Below are positions 16,067 through 24,087 of a DNA stretch of 64,000 nucleotides, piece by piece. Position 1 is the first letter of the stretch. Every line of letters begins with the position of its first letter. This DNA is from Gaiellasilicea sp963731615. Lineage in GTDB: Bacteria > Actinomycetota > Thermoleophilia > Gaiellales > Gaiellaceae. The translations under genes were made by a program, and so were the position numbers. The notes under the pieces are model-generated. The model did no database searches and was not told the DNA's origin. It worked only from the letters and a program-made list of their open reading frames with translations. Where the stretch lies: positions 124,001 through 188,000 of the forward strand of contig CAVSWD010000008.1 in the NCBI GenBank assembly GCA_963731615.1, read 5' to 3'.

Positions 16067-16854
16067 CGACCTTGGTCGCACGCATCCTCGACCGGCCCGG
16101 CGGCCGCGGCGGCCTCCTCTTCGAGCGCAACCTGCTCAGCTACAAGTCGATGTGGCCGATCATCGTCAGCGGCTTCTTCGAGCCGCTGTTCTTCCTGCTC
16201 TCGCTCGGCTACGGCCTCGGCGGCTACGTCGGCGACGTCGAGATCAACGGCGTCACCACCGAGTACGCGGCGTTCGTCGCACCGGGCCTGCTGGCCGCGT
16301 CCGCCATGAACGGCGCCTTCTACGACGCCACCAACATCTTCTGGAAGCTCCGCTACCAGAAGCTCTACGACGCGATCCTTTCGACGCCGCTCGGGCCGAA
16401 GGACGTCGCGACCGGGGAGACGGTGTGGGCGCTCTTCCGCGGGCTGATCTACGCGGTCGGCTTCTTCATCGTCATCCTCGCCCTCGGGCTCGTCGACTCC
16501 TGGTGGGCGGTGCTCGCCCTGCCCGCGACCGTCTTCCTCGGGTTTGCCTTCGCGGGCGCCGGCATTGCCGCCGTCACGTACATGCGCACCTGGCAGGACT
16601 TCGACATTCTCAACCTCGCGCTCCTGCCGATGTTCCTGTTTTCGGCGACGTTCTTCCCGCTCTCGGCCTATCCGGACTGGCTCCAGACCGTGGTGCGGGC
16701 GACGCCGCTCTATCACGGGGTCGACCTGCTGCGGGCGCTCACGACCGGCGCGGTCGGGCCGGGGCAGCTCGTGAACGTCGCCTACCTGGCCGCGCTCGGG
16801 CTCGTCGGCACCTGGATCGCGAGTCGCCGGATCGAGAAGCTGCTGCTCACCTGA
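16063..16854 (+). CDS. ABC-2 type permease, second of a pair
   Basis: 263 residues with about six membrane helices and FLFSATFFPLSAYP near residues 190-203, the same ABC-2 motif as its neighbour. It starts with TTG in a TTGA overlap. Its 3' end overlaps the convergent gamma-glutamyltransferase gene by 8 nt. Confidence 0.88.
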   Translation: MTTLVARILDRPGGRGGLLFERNLLSYKSMWPIIVSGFFEPLFFLLSLGYGLGGYVGDVEINGVTTEYAAFVAPGLLAASAMNGAFYDATNIFWKLRYQKLYDAILSTPLGPKDVATGETVWALFRGLIYAVGFFIVILALGLVDSWWAVLALPATVFLGFAFAGAGIAAVTYMRTWQDFDILNLALLPMFLFSATFFPLSAYPDWLQTVVRATPLYHGVDLLRALTTGAVGPGQLVNVAYLAALGLVGTWIASRRIEKLLLT

Positions 16855-18209
16855 GAGTCGCTGCGCCCCCGCTTCGCCGCGGGTCGCCGGCGACGCCCGT
16901 TCGCGCGACGAGGCTGACGCCGCCGAAGTAGTGGTGCTGCGCCGGCCAGCGCCGGACGTGAAGGCCCTGCCGCTCGAGCTCGGCCAGCGCCTGCTCGTCG
17001 ACGCCGGGCTCGGCGTTGACGACCTCGCCCGCCCGGTGGAAACGGGGTCGTGTCATCGCATCCGCAGGATCGAGGTGCTCGTCGAGGATCCCGGCGGCAA
17101 CGCCCACGAGCGCCGTCCGAAGCCGCGTGCCGCCGGCGGCTCCGATCCCGAGCACGACCCCGTCCGAGTCGAGGGCGAGGCTCGGCGCCATCATGCTCTC
17201 CATCCGCGCGCCCGGCCGCAGCGGCTCGCGGACGAGGTCGACCTCGCCGAGCATGCTGTTCAGGTGCAGGTCGAGGCCGGGGAGGAAGTCGCCGGTTCCG
17301 AGGCCGAGGCTCGAGGTGAGCACGCAGACGCGCCCGTCCGAGTCGGACGTGACGAGATTCGTCGTGTGGCCACCGCCGCCCTCGCCTCCGAGCGCACCCA
17401 GCAAGGCGTGGACTCGCACGGTCTCGGCCGAGGTCGCGCAGCGACGGGAGCCGCTGCAGCGCCTCCGGCACGCCGGAGAAACCGGCGCGCGTCAGGAAGC
17501 GCAGCCCGCAGTAGGTCACCTCCCGAGGCTCGAGCCAGCGGTGCCGGTAGCCCTCGAGATCGGCCCGGGTGAGCGCCACGCCCTCGACGCCCTCGAGCGC
17601 CTCGGCGATCGAGCCGTCGTAGGCGCTGCGGGCACCTTCGGCCGCGAGGAGCTCCAGCGCCGCCGCCAGGCCGGGCTGATGGAGGGTCTCGCCGGCTTGC
17701 AGCGGCCAGCCGTCCGGCGCGTAGATGTCCCGGCCCGCGGCGGTGAGCGTGAAGACCGGCGCCAGCATCGCCAGGCAGGCGGCGTGGGCGGGAGGCAGCG
17801 TGACGCCGTCGCGGGCGAGCTGCAGCGCAGGCTCGACCAGGCGCGGCCAGGGCAGCCGGCCGAAGCGCTCGTGCAGAGCTCCCAGACCGGCCGGAAGCCC
17901 GGGCACGCCGCAGGTTCCCGGGCCGACCGCGTAGTGGACGAGCTCCTCGCCGAAGGGCACCTGCAGTTCGACCGGCGGCGCCCCCGCTCCGGCCGGAACG
18001 TCGACGAAGCAGTCGAGTCCCACTGCCTCGGTTCCATCCCAGTGGATCGCGTGGCCGCCGCCGAGGAGCCCGGTCATGACGGTCTCGGCGACGCAGGACG
18101 CGAGACACGCGGCGACGGCGGCGTCGGCTGCCGTCCCGCCCTCCTCGAGAACCTCGATTCCCGCAGCGACCGTGGCGGGATGACCGGCTGCGACCGCGGC
18201 TGGCAACAC
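16847..18209 (-). CDS. Gamma-glutamyltransferase family protein (frameshifted)
   Basis: About 454 residues after reconstruction. The N-terminal part (VLEEGGTAADAAVAACL, then a DIYAPDGWPLQAGE segment) runs in one frame to about bp 17428. The C-terminal part continues in the +1 frame with GGGHTTNLVTSDSDG, whose first Thr of TTN is the expected autocleavage/nucleophile residue, and later LGLGTG. Removing one C near 17427-17429 joins the frames. No signal peptide is visible, so it may be a cytoplasmic YwrD-like member. The start is GTG at 18209, 8 nt after a TAGGGT box. Substrate specificity is unproven. Confidence 0.8.
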
Positions 18210-18216
18210 GGGTTGC

Positions 18217-18223
18217 TACCCTA
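18217..18223. promoter_or_regulatory. Overlapping divergent -10 boxes (rpsO and gamma-glutamyltransferase)
   Basis: The heptamer TACCCTA reads as TACCCT on the plus strand (toward rpsO) and TAGGGT on the minus strand (8 nt before the minus-strand GTG at 18209). The two promoters would compete for the same DNA. Confidence 0.45.
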
Positions 18224-18228
18224 CTGAG

Positions 18229-18305
18229 CGACCGAGATCTCGGCCGGCCGTGTCTTCCTTCACGCCGCGCGGGGACTCCGGAGAACCCAGACAGAAGGAG
18301 GCCAC
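18229..18305 (+). promoter_or_regulatory. rpsO 5' leader with palindrome and Shine-Dalgarno
   Basis: The leader has the 12-nt palindrome CCGAGATCTCGG (18231-18242), a GC-rich segment, then AGAAGGAGG (18292-18300) as a strong Shine-Dalgarno for the ATG at 18306. S15 is known to repress its own mRNA through leader structure in several bacteria; that is only a possibility here. Confidence 0.4.
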
Positions 18306-18575
18306 ATGGCCCTCACCAAGGAAGTGAAGCAGGAGCTGATCGGGAAGCACGGCCGGAACGAAGCCGACACCGGCTCTCCCGAGGTTCAGATCGCGATGCT
18401 CACGCAGCGGATCAACGACCTCACCGAGCACCTGCGTACGCACCAGAAGGACCACTACTCCCGGCGCGGCTTGCTGAAGCTCGTCGGCCGGCGGCGGCGG
18501 TTCCTGACGTACATGCAAAAGCACGACCTCGAGGGCTATCGCGCCCTCATCAAGGAGCTAGGCCTGAGGCGCTAG
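18306..18575 (+). CDS. rpsO: 30S ribosomal protein S15
   Basis: 89 residues, the exact family length. S15 binds the 16S rRNA central domain. The signature segment TGSPEVQIAMLTQRIN (about 24-39) and LVGRRRRFLTYM (about 62-73) are conserved. A strong Shine-Dalgarno precedes the ATG. It is followed by pnp, an arrangement shared with E. coli and Streptomyces. Confidence 0.98.
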   Translation: MALTKEVKQELIGKHGRNEADTGSPEVQIAMLTQRINDLTEHLRTHQKDHYSRRGLLKLVGRRRRFLTYMQKHDLEGYRALIKELGLRR

Positions 18576-18584
18576 CTCGACCCG

Positions 18585-18655
18585 GGAGAGTGGAAGCTTG
18601 GATGAAGCCAGCAGTTGGAAGTGACTGTCGGGCTTGATCCAAACTTCCACTCTCC
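18585..18655 (+). promoter_or_regulatory. Long rpsO-pnp intercistronic hairpin (candidate RNase III site)
   Basis: Stem: GG plus AGAGTGGAAG (18585-18596) pairs with CTTCCACTCT plus CC (18644-18655). TTGGAT (18598-18603) pairs with ATCCAA (18637-18642), and AAGCC pairs with GGCTT (18605-18609/18631-18635). Only two mismatches interrupt 23 pairs, and a smaller CAGT/ACTG hairpin caps it. No T-run follows, so it is not a simple terminator. In E. coli and Streptomyces an RNase III-cut hairpin at this position controls pnp expression. Confidence 0.75.
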
Positions 18656-18680
18656 ACCCAAGCAGAGTGGAGGACATGGA

Positions 18681-21161
18681 ATGAGCACGGTAATGGGGCA
18701 GATCGCCTCAGTGACCGCCGAGATCGGCGGCAAGGAAATCACGTTCGAAACCGGCAAGCTGGCGAAGCAGGCCGACGGCGCCGTCCTGATGCGCTCGGGC
18801 GAGACGATGGTGCTCGCGACGGCTGTCGGCCGGCCGGACGCACGAGAGGGCGCGGACTTCTTCCCGCTCACGATCGACGTCGAGGAGCGGGCCTACGCGG
18901 CCGGCAAGATCCCCGGCGGCTTCTTCAAGCGCGAGGGCCGCGCCACCGAGCGCGCGACGCTCACCGCCCGCATGATCGACCGCCCGATCCGGCCGCTCTG
19001 GCCGAAGGGCTTCCGCAACGAGGTGCAGGTGATCTGCACGGTGCTGTCGGCCGACCTCGTCACGCCGCACGACATCCTCTGCATCAACGGGGCGTCGGCG
19101 GCGCTGATGATCTCGCCGCTGCCGTTCTTCGGCCCGGTGGGCGCCGTGCGCGTCGGCCGCATCGACGGCGAGTTCGTGCTCAACCCGACGCATCAGGAGA
19201 ACTTCGAGGAGTCGTCGCTCGACCTGATCGTCGTCGGCACGAAGGACGGCCTGACGATGGTCGAGGCCGGCGCGGACGAGGTTCCCGAGGACGTGCTCCT
19301 CGAGGCGCTCGACCTCGCGCACCAGGAGATCCGCAAGCTCTGCGAGGCGCAGGAGGACCTGCGCCGCCAGGTCGGCAAGGCCAAGTGGCTCGACCAGGAG
19401 CTGACAGCGGAGCTCGTCGAGTCGCAGGGCCACGCCGTCTGGGAGAGCCTGCACGCGAAGGGCCTCCGCGAGGGCGCAGTCGTGATCGAGGAGCTCGAGG
19501 ACAACCTGTCCCCCGAGCTGTCGATGGACTCGACGGAGGAGGACATCACCAGGCGCATGCAGGTTCGCGCCAGCCTCGCGTCGGTGCTCGAGAAGCAGCG
19601 GCTCGCCGCTGTCGAGGGCCCGGTCCGCGAGCAGTTCGGCGACGACCTGCGCGGTCTCACCGAGGCCGAGCAGGACTCGAAAGAGCTCAAGTCCGCGAAG
19701 CGGCACCTGCTCTTCGAGCGGATCATCGAGTCGGTCGAGCTGCCGTTCCCGGTCGGCCCGGCAACGGTCGACGGCGAGCCGCCGGTCGTCAAGGACTCGG
19801 TCACGAAGAGCTACGTCAAGAAGGCCGCCGAGGCGATCTACAAGGACCTCGTCCGCAAGAAGATCGCGGTCGAGAAGCGGCGCCCGGACGGGCGCGGCAC
19901 CGACGAGATCCGGGCGATCGAGTGCGACGTGACGGTCAGCCCGCGCACGCACGGCTCGGCGCTCTTCCAGCGTGGCCAGACGCAGATCCTGACGCTCTGC
20001 ACGCTCGGCACCGCCAAGGAGGGCCAGCGGATCGACGACCTCTCGCTCGAGACCGACCGCCGCTACATGCACCACTACAACTTCCCGCCGTACTCGGTCG
20101 GGGAGACGGGCTTCATGCGCGGCCCGAAGCGGCGCGACATCGGCCACGGTGCGCTCGCACAGCGGGCGCTCGAGGCGATGATCCCGCCGGCGGAGGACTT
20201 CCCGTACACGATCCGGCTCGTCTCGGAGACGCTCGAGTCGAACGGCTCGTCGTCGATGGGCTCCGTCTGCGGCTCGACGCTGGCGCTGATGGATGCGGGC
20301 GTCCCGATCAAGGCGCCGGTCTCCGGCATCGCGATGGGCCTCGTCAAGGAGGGCGACGACTACGTCATCCTCACCGACATCCAGGGCGCGGAGGACCACC
20401 TGGGCGACATGGACTTCAAGGTCGCCGGCACGAAGGACGGGATCACCGCGCTGCAGATGGACATCAAGATCACGGGCGTCACGCAGGAGATCATGCGGGG
20501 AGCCCTCGATCAGGCGAAGCAGGCGCGGGTCTTCATCCTCGACCGGATGCTCGAGGCACTGCCGGAGGCGCGCACCGAGCTCGCCCCGCACGCACCGCGG
20601 ATCTCGTCGATCCAGATCAACCCGGACTTCATCGGGATGGTGATCGGCAAGGGCGGCGAGACGATCCGCTCGCTCGAGTCCGAGTACGACGTGCAGATCG
20701 ACATCGAGGAGGACGGCACGATCCTCGTCTACGCGACCGAGGGGACGAAGGCCGACGCGGCCATCTCCGCGATCGCGGCGCTGACCAAGGAGCCCGAGGT
20801 GGGGGACACCTTCACCGGCAAGGTCGTGAAGACGACCCAGTTCGGCGCCTTCGTCGAGCTGAAGAAGGGCACCGACGGCCTGCTCCACGTCTCGAACGTC
20901 GGCCCGGGCCGGGTCGCTCACATCGAGGACGTGATGGCGCGCGGCGACGTCGTCGACGTGCTCGTGCAGGAGGTGGACAAGGCACGCGGCCGGATCGGCC
21001 TCAAGCTCGTCCACAAGCACGAGGACGGCCGGCTGGTCGAGCCGGAGGAGCTGATCGAGCGGGCCAAGTCGGCGCCGCCGCGGCCTCCGGAGGAGGACCG
21101 GCCGCGCCGCGACGGCGATCGTGGCCGGGGCGGCCGCGACCGCGGCCCGCGCCGCGACTGA
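18681..21161 (+). CDS. pnp: Polynucleotide phosphorylase
   Basis: 826 residues. It degrades RNA 3' to 5' by phosphorolysis. Two RNase PH-like cores flank a helical linker. Then come a KH domain (DFIGMVIGKGGETIRSLE), an S1 domain (FTGKVVKTTQFGAFVELK) and a short Arg/Gly/Asp-rich disordered tail like those that recruit partners or RNA. The ATG at 18681 was chosen because GGAGG at 18669-18673 lies 7 nt upstream; an ATG at 18693 (MGQIAS) is a weaker alternative. Confidence 0.97.
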   Translation: MSTVMGQIASVTAEIGGKEITFETGKLAKQADGAVLMRSGETMVLATAVGRPDAREGADFFPLTIDVEERAYAAGKIPGGFFKREGRATERATLTARMIDRPIRPLWPKGFRNEVQVICTVLSADLVTPHDILCINGASAALMISPLPFFGPVGAVRVGRIDGEFVLNPTHQENFEESSLDLIVVGTKDGLTMVEAGADEVPEDVLLEALDLAHQEIRKLCEAQEDLRRQVGKAKWLDQELTAELVESQGHAVWESLHAKGLREGAVVIEELEDNLSPELSMDSTEEDITRRMQVRASLASVLEKQRLAAVEGPVREQFGDDLRGLTEAEQDSKELKSAKRHLLFERIIESVELPFPVGPATVDGEPPVVKDSVTKSYVKKAAEAIYKDLVRKKIAVEKRRPDGRGTDEIRAIECDVTVSPRTHGSALFQRGQTQILTLCTLGTAKEGQRIDDLSLETDRRYMHHYNFPPYSVGETGFMRGPKRRDIGHGALAQRALEAMIPPAEDFPYTIRLVSETLESNGSSSMGSVCGSTLALMDAGVPIKAPVSGIAMGLVKEGDDYVILTDIQGAEDHLGDMDFKVAGTKDGITALQMDIKITGVTQEIMRGALDQAKQARVFILDRMLEALPEARTELAPHAPRISSIQINPDFIGMVIGKGGETIRSLESEYDVQIDIEEDGTILVYATEGTKADAAISAIAALTKEPEVGDTFTGKVVKTTQFGAFVELKKGTDGLLHVSNVGPGRVAHIEDVMARGDVVDVLVQEVDKARGRIGLKLVHKHEDGRLVEPEELIERAKSAPPRPPEEDRPRRDGDRGRGGRDRGPRRD

Positions 21162-21173
21162 TCACTCTCGCAA

Positions 21174-21248
21174 GGATCGGGATCCGCAGGAGCGGATCCC
21201 GATCCGCGCAGACCCCTGAAGCCGGAGGGCGGCTTCGCCGCGCTCCGG
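21174..21248 (+). repeat. Interspersed double-hairpin element, copy A
   Basis: Hairpin 1 is a perfect 14-bp stem (21174-21187 with 21192-21205) around an AGGA loop. A spacer GCGCAGACCCCTGAAG follows (21206-21221). Hairpin 2 (21222-21248) has 11 pairs and one mismatch around TTC. It starts 12 nt after the pnp stop. The AGGA-looped TCCGC/GCGGA core and the spacer recur at 45319-45384. Confidence 0.6.
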
Positions 21249-21257
21249 GAGCGCGGA

Positions 21258-21263
21258 TACGAT
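21258..21263 (+). promoter_or_regulatory. Candidate leaderless -10 box (TACGAT) for the M16 peptidase operon
   Basis: TACGAT ends 7 nt before the ATG at 21271; no Shine-Dalgarno is present. Confidence 0.5.
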
Positions 21264-21270
21264 CGCGCCC

Positions 21271-22557
21271 ATGCAGACCTACGAGCTCTCGACGCTCCCG
21301 ACGGGCGAGCGCGTGATCAGCGAGCACGTGCCGAGCGTGCGCTCGGTGTCGCTCGGCTTCTGGATCGGGACGGGTTCGCGTGACGAGACCGACTCCCGCG
21401 CCGGCGTGTCGCACTTCATCGAGCACCTCCTCTTCAAGGGCACGGGCACGCACTCGGCCCAGGAGATCGCCGAGATCTTCGACGGGCTCGGGGGCGAGCT
21501 GAACGCGGCCACCTCTCGGGAGACGACGCTGGTCTATGCCCGGGTGCCCGATCACCAGCTCGAGCCGGCGCTCGACGTCATGGTCGGGATGGTCTACGAC
21601 CCTTCGTTCAACGAGATCGACGCGGAGCGCGAGGTCGTGCTCGAGGAGATCGCGATGGTCGACGACAACCCGCAGGATCTCGTGCACGACGTCGTCGCCG
21701 AGGCGGTTTTCGGCGGCCACGCGCTCGGACGGCCGGTGATCGGCCGTGCAGAGGTGATCAGCTCGGTGACCAGGCGCTCGCTGACCGCCTACCACCGCTC
21801 GGCGTATGCGGCGCCCAACATCGTCGTCGCAGTGGCGGGCAACGTCGAGCACGACCGTGTCGTGGCACTGCTCCAGGCCCGCCTTCCCGGGACCGAGACG
21901 GCCCCGCGCCGCGCCCGCAAGGCCTTCACGCGCGCGCCTGCGCCAGGCTTCCGCTTCCAGCGCAAGGCCACGGAGCAGTACCACGTCTGCCTGGGTGCGC
22001 CTGGGATCTCGCGCCGTGACGACCGGCGCTTCGCCGCCTCGCTGCTCGATTCGATCGTCGGCGGCTCGGCCTCGTCGCGTCTCTTCCAGGAGATCCGGGA
22101 GAAGCGCGGGATGGCGTACTCGGTCTACAGCTTCGGCTCCCAGTACTCCGACACCGGCCAGGTGGGGCTCTACGTCGGCACGCGCGAGGAGAATCTCGTC
22201 GAGTGCTTCGAGATCGTCGCGCGCGAGCTCGACGACATCGCCGCCGGGCACGTGCGGGCGGGGGAGCTCGAGCGCGCGAAGGAGAACCTCAAGGGCCGGA
22301 TCCTGCTCTCGATGGAGTCGACCTCGAACCGGATGAGCCGGCTCGGCAAGTCGCTGATCACCGACACCGAGCTGCTCACGCTCGACGAGATCGTCGAGCG
22401 GATCGACGCGGTCGAGGTGGCCGACGTCGCCGACCTCGCCGGCGACCTCTTCAGGCTCGACCGGCTCTCAGCGGCCGGGATCGGGTCGAGCGAGGCGCGC
22501 TTCCGGGCCGCGATCCAGCGCGTCAACCCGGCACTCGTCGGGCGAGCAGCGGCTTGA
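21271..22557 (+). CDS. M16-family zinc metallopeptidase
   Basis: 428 residues. The inverted zinc motif HFIEH lies at residues 48-52 with the distal Glu in the EREVVLEEIAM segment, followed by the inactive-like second M16 half with a GGSASSRLFQEIREKRG R/Y-type region. Similar proteins (MPP-beta/PepR/YmxG) commonly follow pnp in Gram-positive bacteria and are thought to process peptides. It shares a TTGA overlap with dapB. Confidence 0.93.
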   Translation: MQTYELSTLPTGERVISEHVPSVRSVSLGFWIGTGSRDETDSRAGVSHFIEHLLFKGTGTHSAQEIAEIFDGLGGELNAATSRETTLVYARVPDHQLEPALDVMVGMVYDPSFNEIDAEREVVLEEIAMVDDNPQDLVHDVVAEAVFGGHALGRPVIGRAEVISSVTRRSLTAYHRSAYAAPNIVVAVAGNVEHDRVVALLQARLPGTETAPRRARKAFTRAPAPGFRFQRKATEQYHVCLGAPGISRRDDRRFAASLLDSIVGGSASSRLFQEIREKRGMAYSVYSFGSQYSDTGQVGLYVGTREENLVECFEIVARELDDIAAGHVRAGELERAKENLKGRILLSMESTSNRMSRLGKSLITDTELLTLDEIVERIDAVEVADVADLAGDLFRLDRLSAAGIGSSEARFRAAIQRVNPALVGRAAA

Positions 22558-23168
22558 AGGTCCTGCTCTTCGGCAGGCGAGGGAAGGTGGGCTCAGTCCT
22601 CGGCCCGGCGCTCGAGGCCGCCGGCCACGAGCTCGTCGCCGAGCCGGCCGACGCCGACGTCGCGGTCGACTTCACCCGGCCGGATGCGGTGGAGAAGAAC
22701 GTCCGCGCCTGTCTCGGGGCTGGAGTGCCGTGCATCGTCGGCACGACGGGCTTCGATCCGGAGCGGCTGGACACGCTTGCGCGCGAGCACGAGCTGCCCG
22801 TCTTTTACGCCCCCAACTTCGCGATCGGTGCCGTGCTGATGCTGCGCTTCGCCGCCGAGGCCGGAAAGCTGCTGCCGCACGCGGAGATCATCGAGCTGCA
22901 CCACGAGACGAAGCTGGACGCGCCGTCCGGGACGGCGAAGGCGACCGCCGAGCTGCTGCCGCCGGGGACGCCGATTCACTCCGTGCGCCTGCCCGGCCTC
23001 GTCGCTCACCAAGAGGTCATCTTCGGCGGACCCGGGCAGACGCTGACGATCAGGCACGACACGACCTCGCGCGAGGCGTTCGTCCCGGGTGTCCTGCTCG
23101 CGCTCGAACAGGTGCAGGGCCTGCCGGCAGGTCTCACGGTCGGCCTCGAAGCGCTGCTGGAGCGGTAG
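22554..23168 (+). CDS. dapB: 4-hydroxy-tetrahydrodipicolinate reductase
   Basis: 204 residues. It reduces the DapA product in the lysine/diaminopimelate pathway. The dinucleotide loop GRRGKVGS, the motif GTTGF, APNFAIGAVL and the catalytic segment ELHHETKLDAPSGTA are all intact. At 204 residues it is a short member (many are 240-270). The missing length lies mainly between the nucleotide-binding loop and GTTGF. The start is TTG in a TTGA overlap with the peptidase gene. Confidence 0.95.
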   Translation: MKVLLFGRRGKVGSVLGPALEAAGHELVAEPADADVAVDFTRPDAVEKNVRACLGAGVPCIVGTTGFDPERLDTLAREHELPVFYAPNFAIGAVLMLRFAAEAGKLLPHAEIIELHHETKLDAPSGTAKATAELLPPGTPIHSVRLPGLVAHQEVIFGGPGQTLTIRHDTTSREAFVPGVLLALEQVQGLPAGLTVGLEALLER

Positions 23169-23171
23169 GAT
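23166..23171 (+). promoter_or_regulatory. Candidate leaderless -10 box (TAGGAT) for dapA
   Basis: TAGGAT overlaps the dapB stop codon and ends 6 nt before the dapA GTG at 23178. dapA may therefore be transcribed separately as well as from upstream. Confidence 0.45.
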
Positions 23172-23177
23172 CGGGCG

Positions 23178-24059
23178 GTGCTCGGCGAAGTCCTGACCGC
23201 GATGGTGACGCCGTTCAAGCGGGACGGCTCGGTCGACCTCGACGCGTTCCGCGCCCTGGCTCGGCATCTCGTCGACAACGGCTCCGACGGTCTCGTCGTC
23301 ACCGGCACGACGGGAGAGAGCCCGACGCTCTCCGACGAGGAGCGCTTCGAGCTCTACGCCGCCGCGCTCGACGAGGTCGGCGACCGCGCGACCGTCGTCG
23401 CAGGCACCGGCACCTACTCGACCGAGCATTCGGTCCACCTGACCCAGAAGGCGAGCGAGCTCGGCGTCGACGCGGTCCTGATCGTGACGCCGTACTACAA
23501 CAAGCCACCGCAGCGCGGCATCGTCGAACACTTCAAGGCGATTGCCGCGGTGACCGAGAAGCCCGTCGTCGTCTACAACATCCCCGGCCGCGTCGTGATC
23601 AACATCGAGCCCGAGACGATCGCCCAGCTGGCGCAGATCGAGAACGTGCGCGGTGTCAAGCAGGCCCACGACGACCTGGCTCAGGCCCGCCGCATCGTCG
23701 AGCTCGGGCTCGACTTGTACGCCGGCGACGATGACCTGATCCTGCCGTTCCTCGAGCTCGGCGGCGTCGGCGGTGTCTGCGTCCACACGCACGTCGTCGG
23801 CCCGCAGGTGAAGGAGCTGATCCGGCTCTGGAAGGCGGGCGAGCACGAGGCTGCGCGCGCGCTCGACCGGGAGCTGCTGCCCTCGATCGAGTTGCTGCGT
23901 GTCGTCGGCAACCCGATCGCGATCAAGGCGGCCCTGACGCTGCTCGGCCACGAGGTCGGCGGGCACCGGCTGCCGCTCGTCGACGCGACCGACGCGGAGC
24001 GCGAGCGTGTCCGCGACTGCCTCGCACGGCTCGGGCTGCTGGCGCCCGCTGCTGTTTGA
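23178..24059 (+). CDS. dapA: 4-hydroxy-tetrahydrodipicolinate synthase
   Basis: 293 residues, the standard DapA length. It condenses pyruvate with aspartate semialdehyde. Signatures are GTTGESPTLSDEE, PYYNKPPQRG (with the catalytic Tyr), VYNIPGRVV and VKQAHDD, which holds the Schiff-base lysine. The GTG start follows a TAGGAT box directly. Confidence 0.96.
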   Translation: MLGEVLTAMVTPFKRDGSVDLDAFRALARHLVDNGSDGLVVTGTTGESPTLSDEERFELYAAALDEVGDRATVVAGTGTYSTEHSVHLTQKASELGVDAVLIVTPYYNKPPQRGIVEHFKAIAAVTEKPVVVYNIPGRVVINIEPETIAQLAQIENVRGVKQAHDDLAQARRIVELGLDLYAGDDDLILPFLELGGVGGVCVHTHVVGPQVKELIRLWKAGEHEAARALDRELLPSIELLRVVGNPIAIKAALTLLGHEVGGHRLPLVDATDAERERVRDCLARLGLLAPAAV

Positions 24060-24073
24060 CGCCGAACCCCGCA

Positions 24074-24079
24074 TACACT
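24074..24079 (+). promoter_or_regulatory. Candidate leaderless -10 box (TACACT) for RNase J
   Basis: TACACT ends 8 nt before the ATG at 24088; no Shine-Dalgarno. Confidence 0.5.
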
Positions 24080-24087
24080 CAGTCGAG

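Noticed and set aside
18708..21020. 770-codon minus-strand frame opposite pnp
   Set aside because: Antisense shadow of a fully conserved pnp gene; composition is not protein-like.
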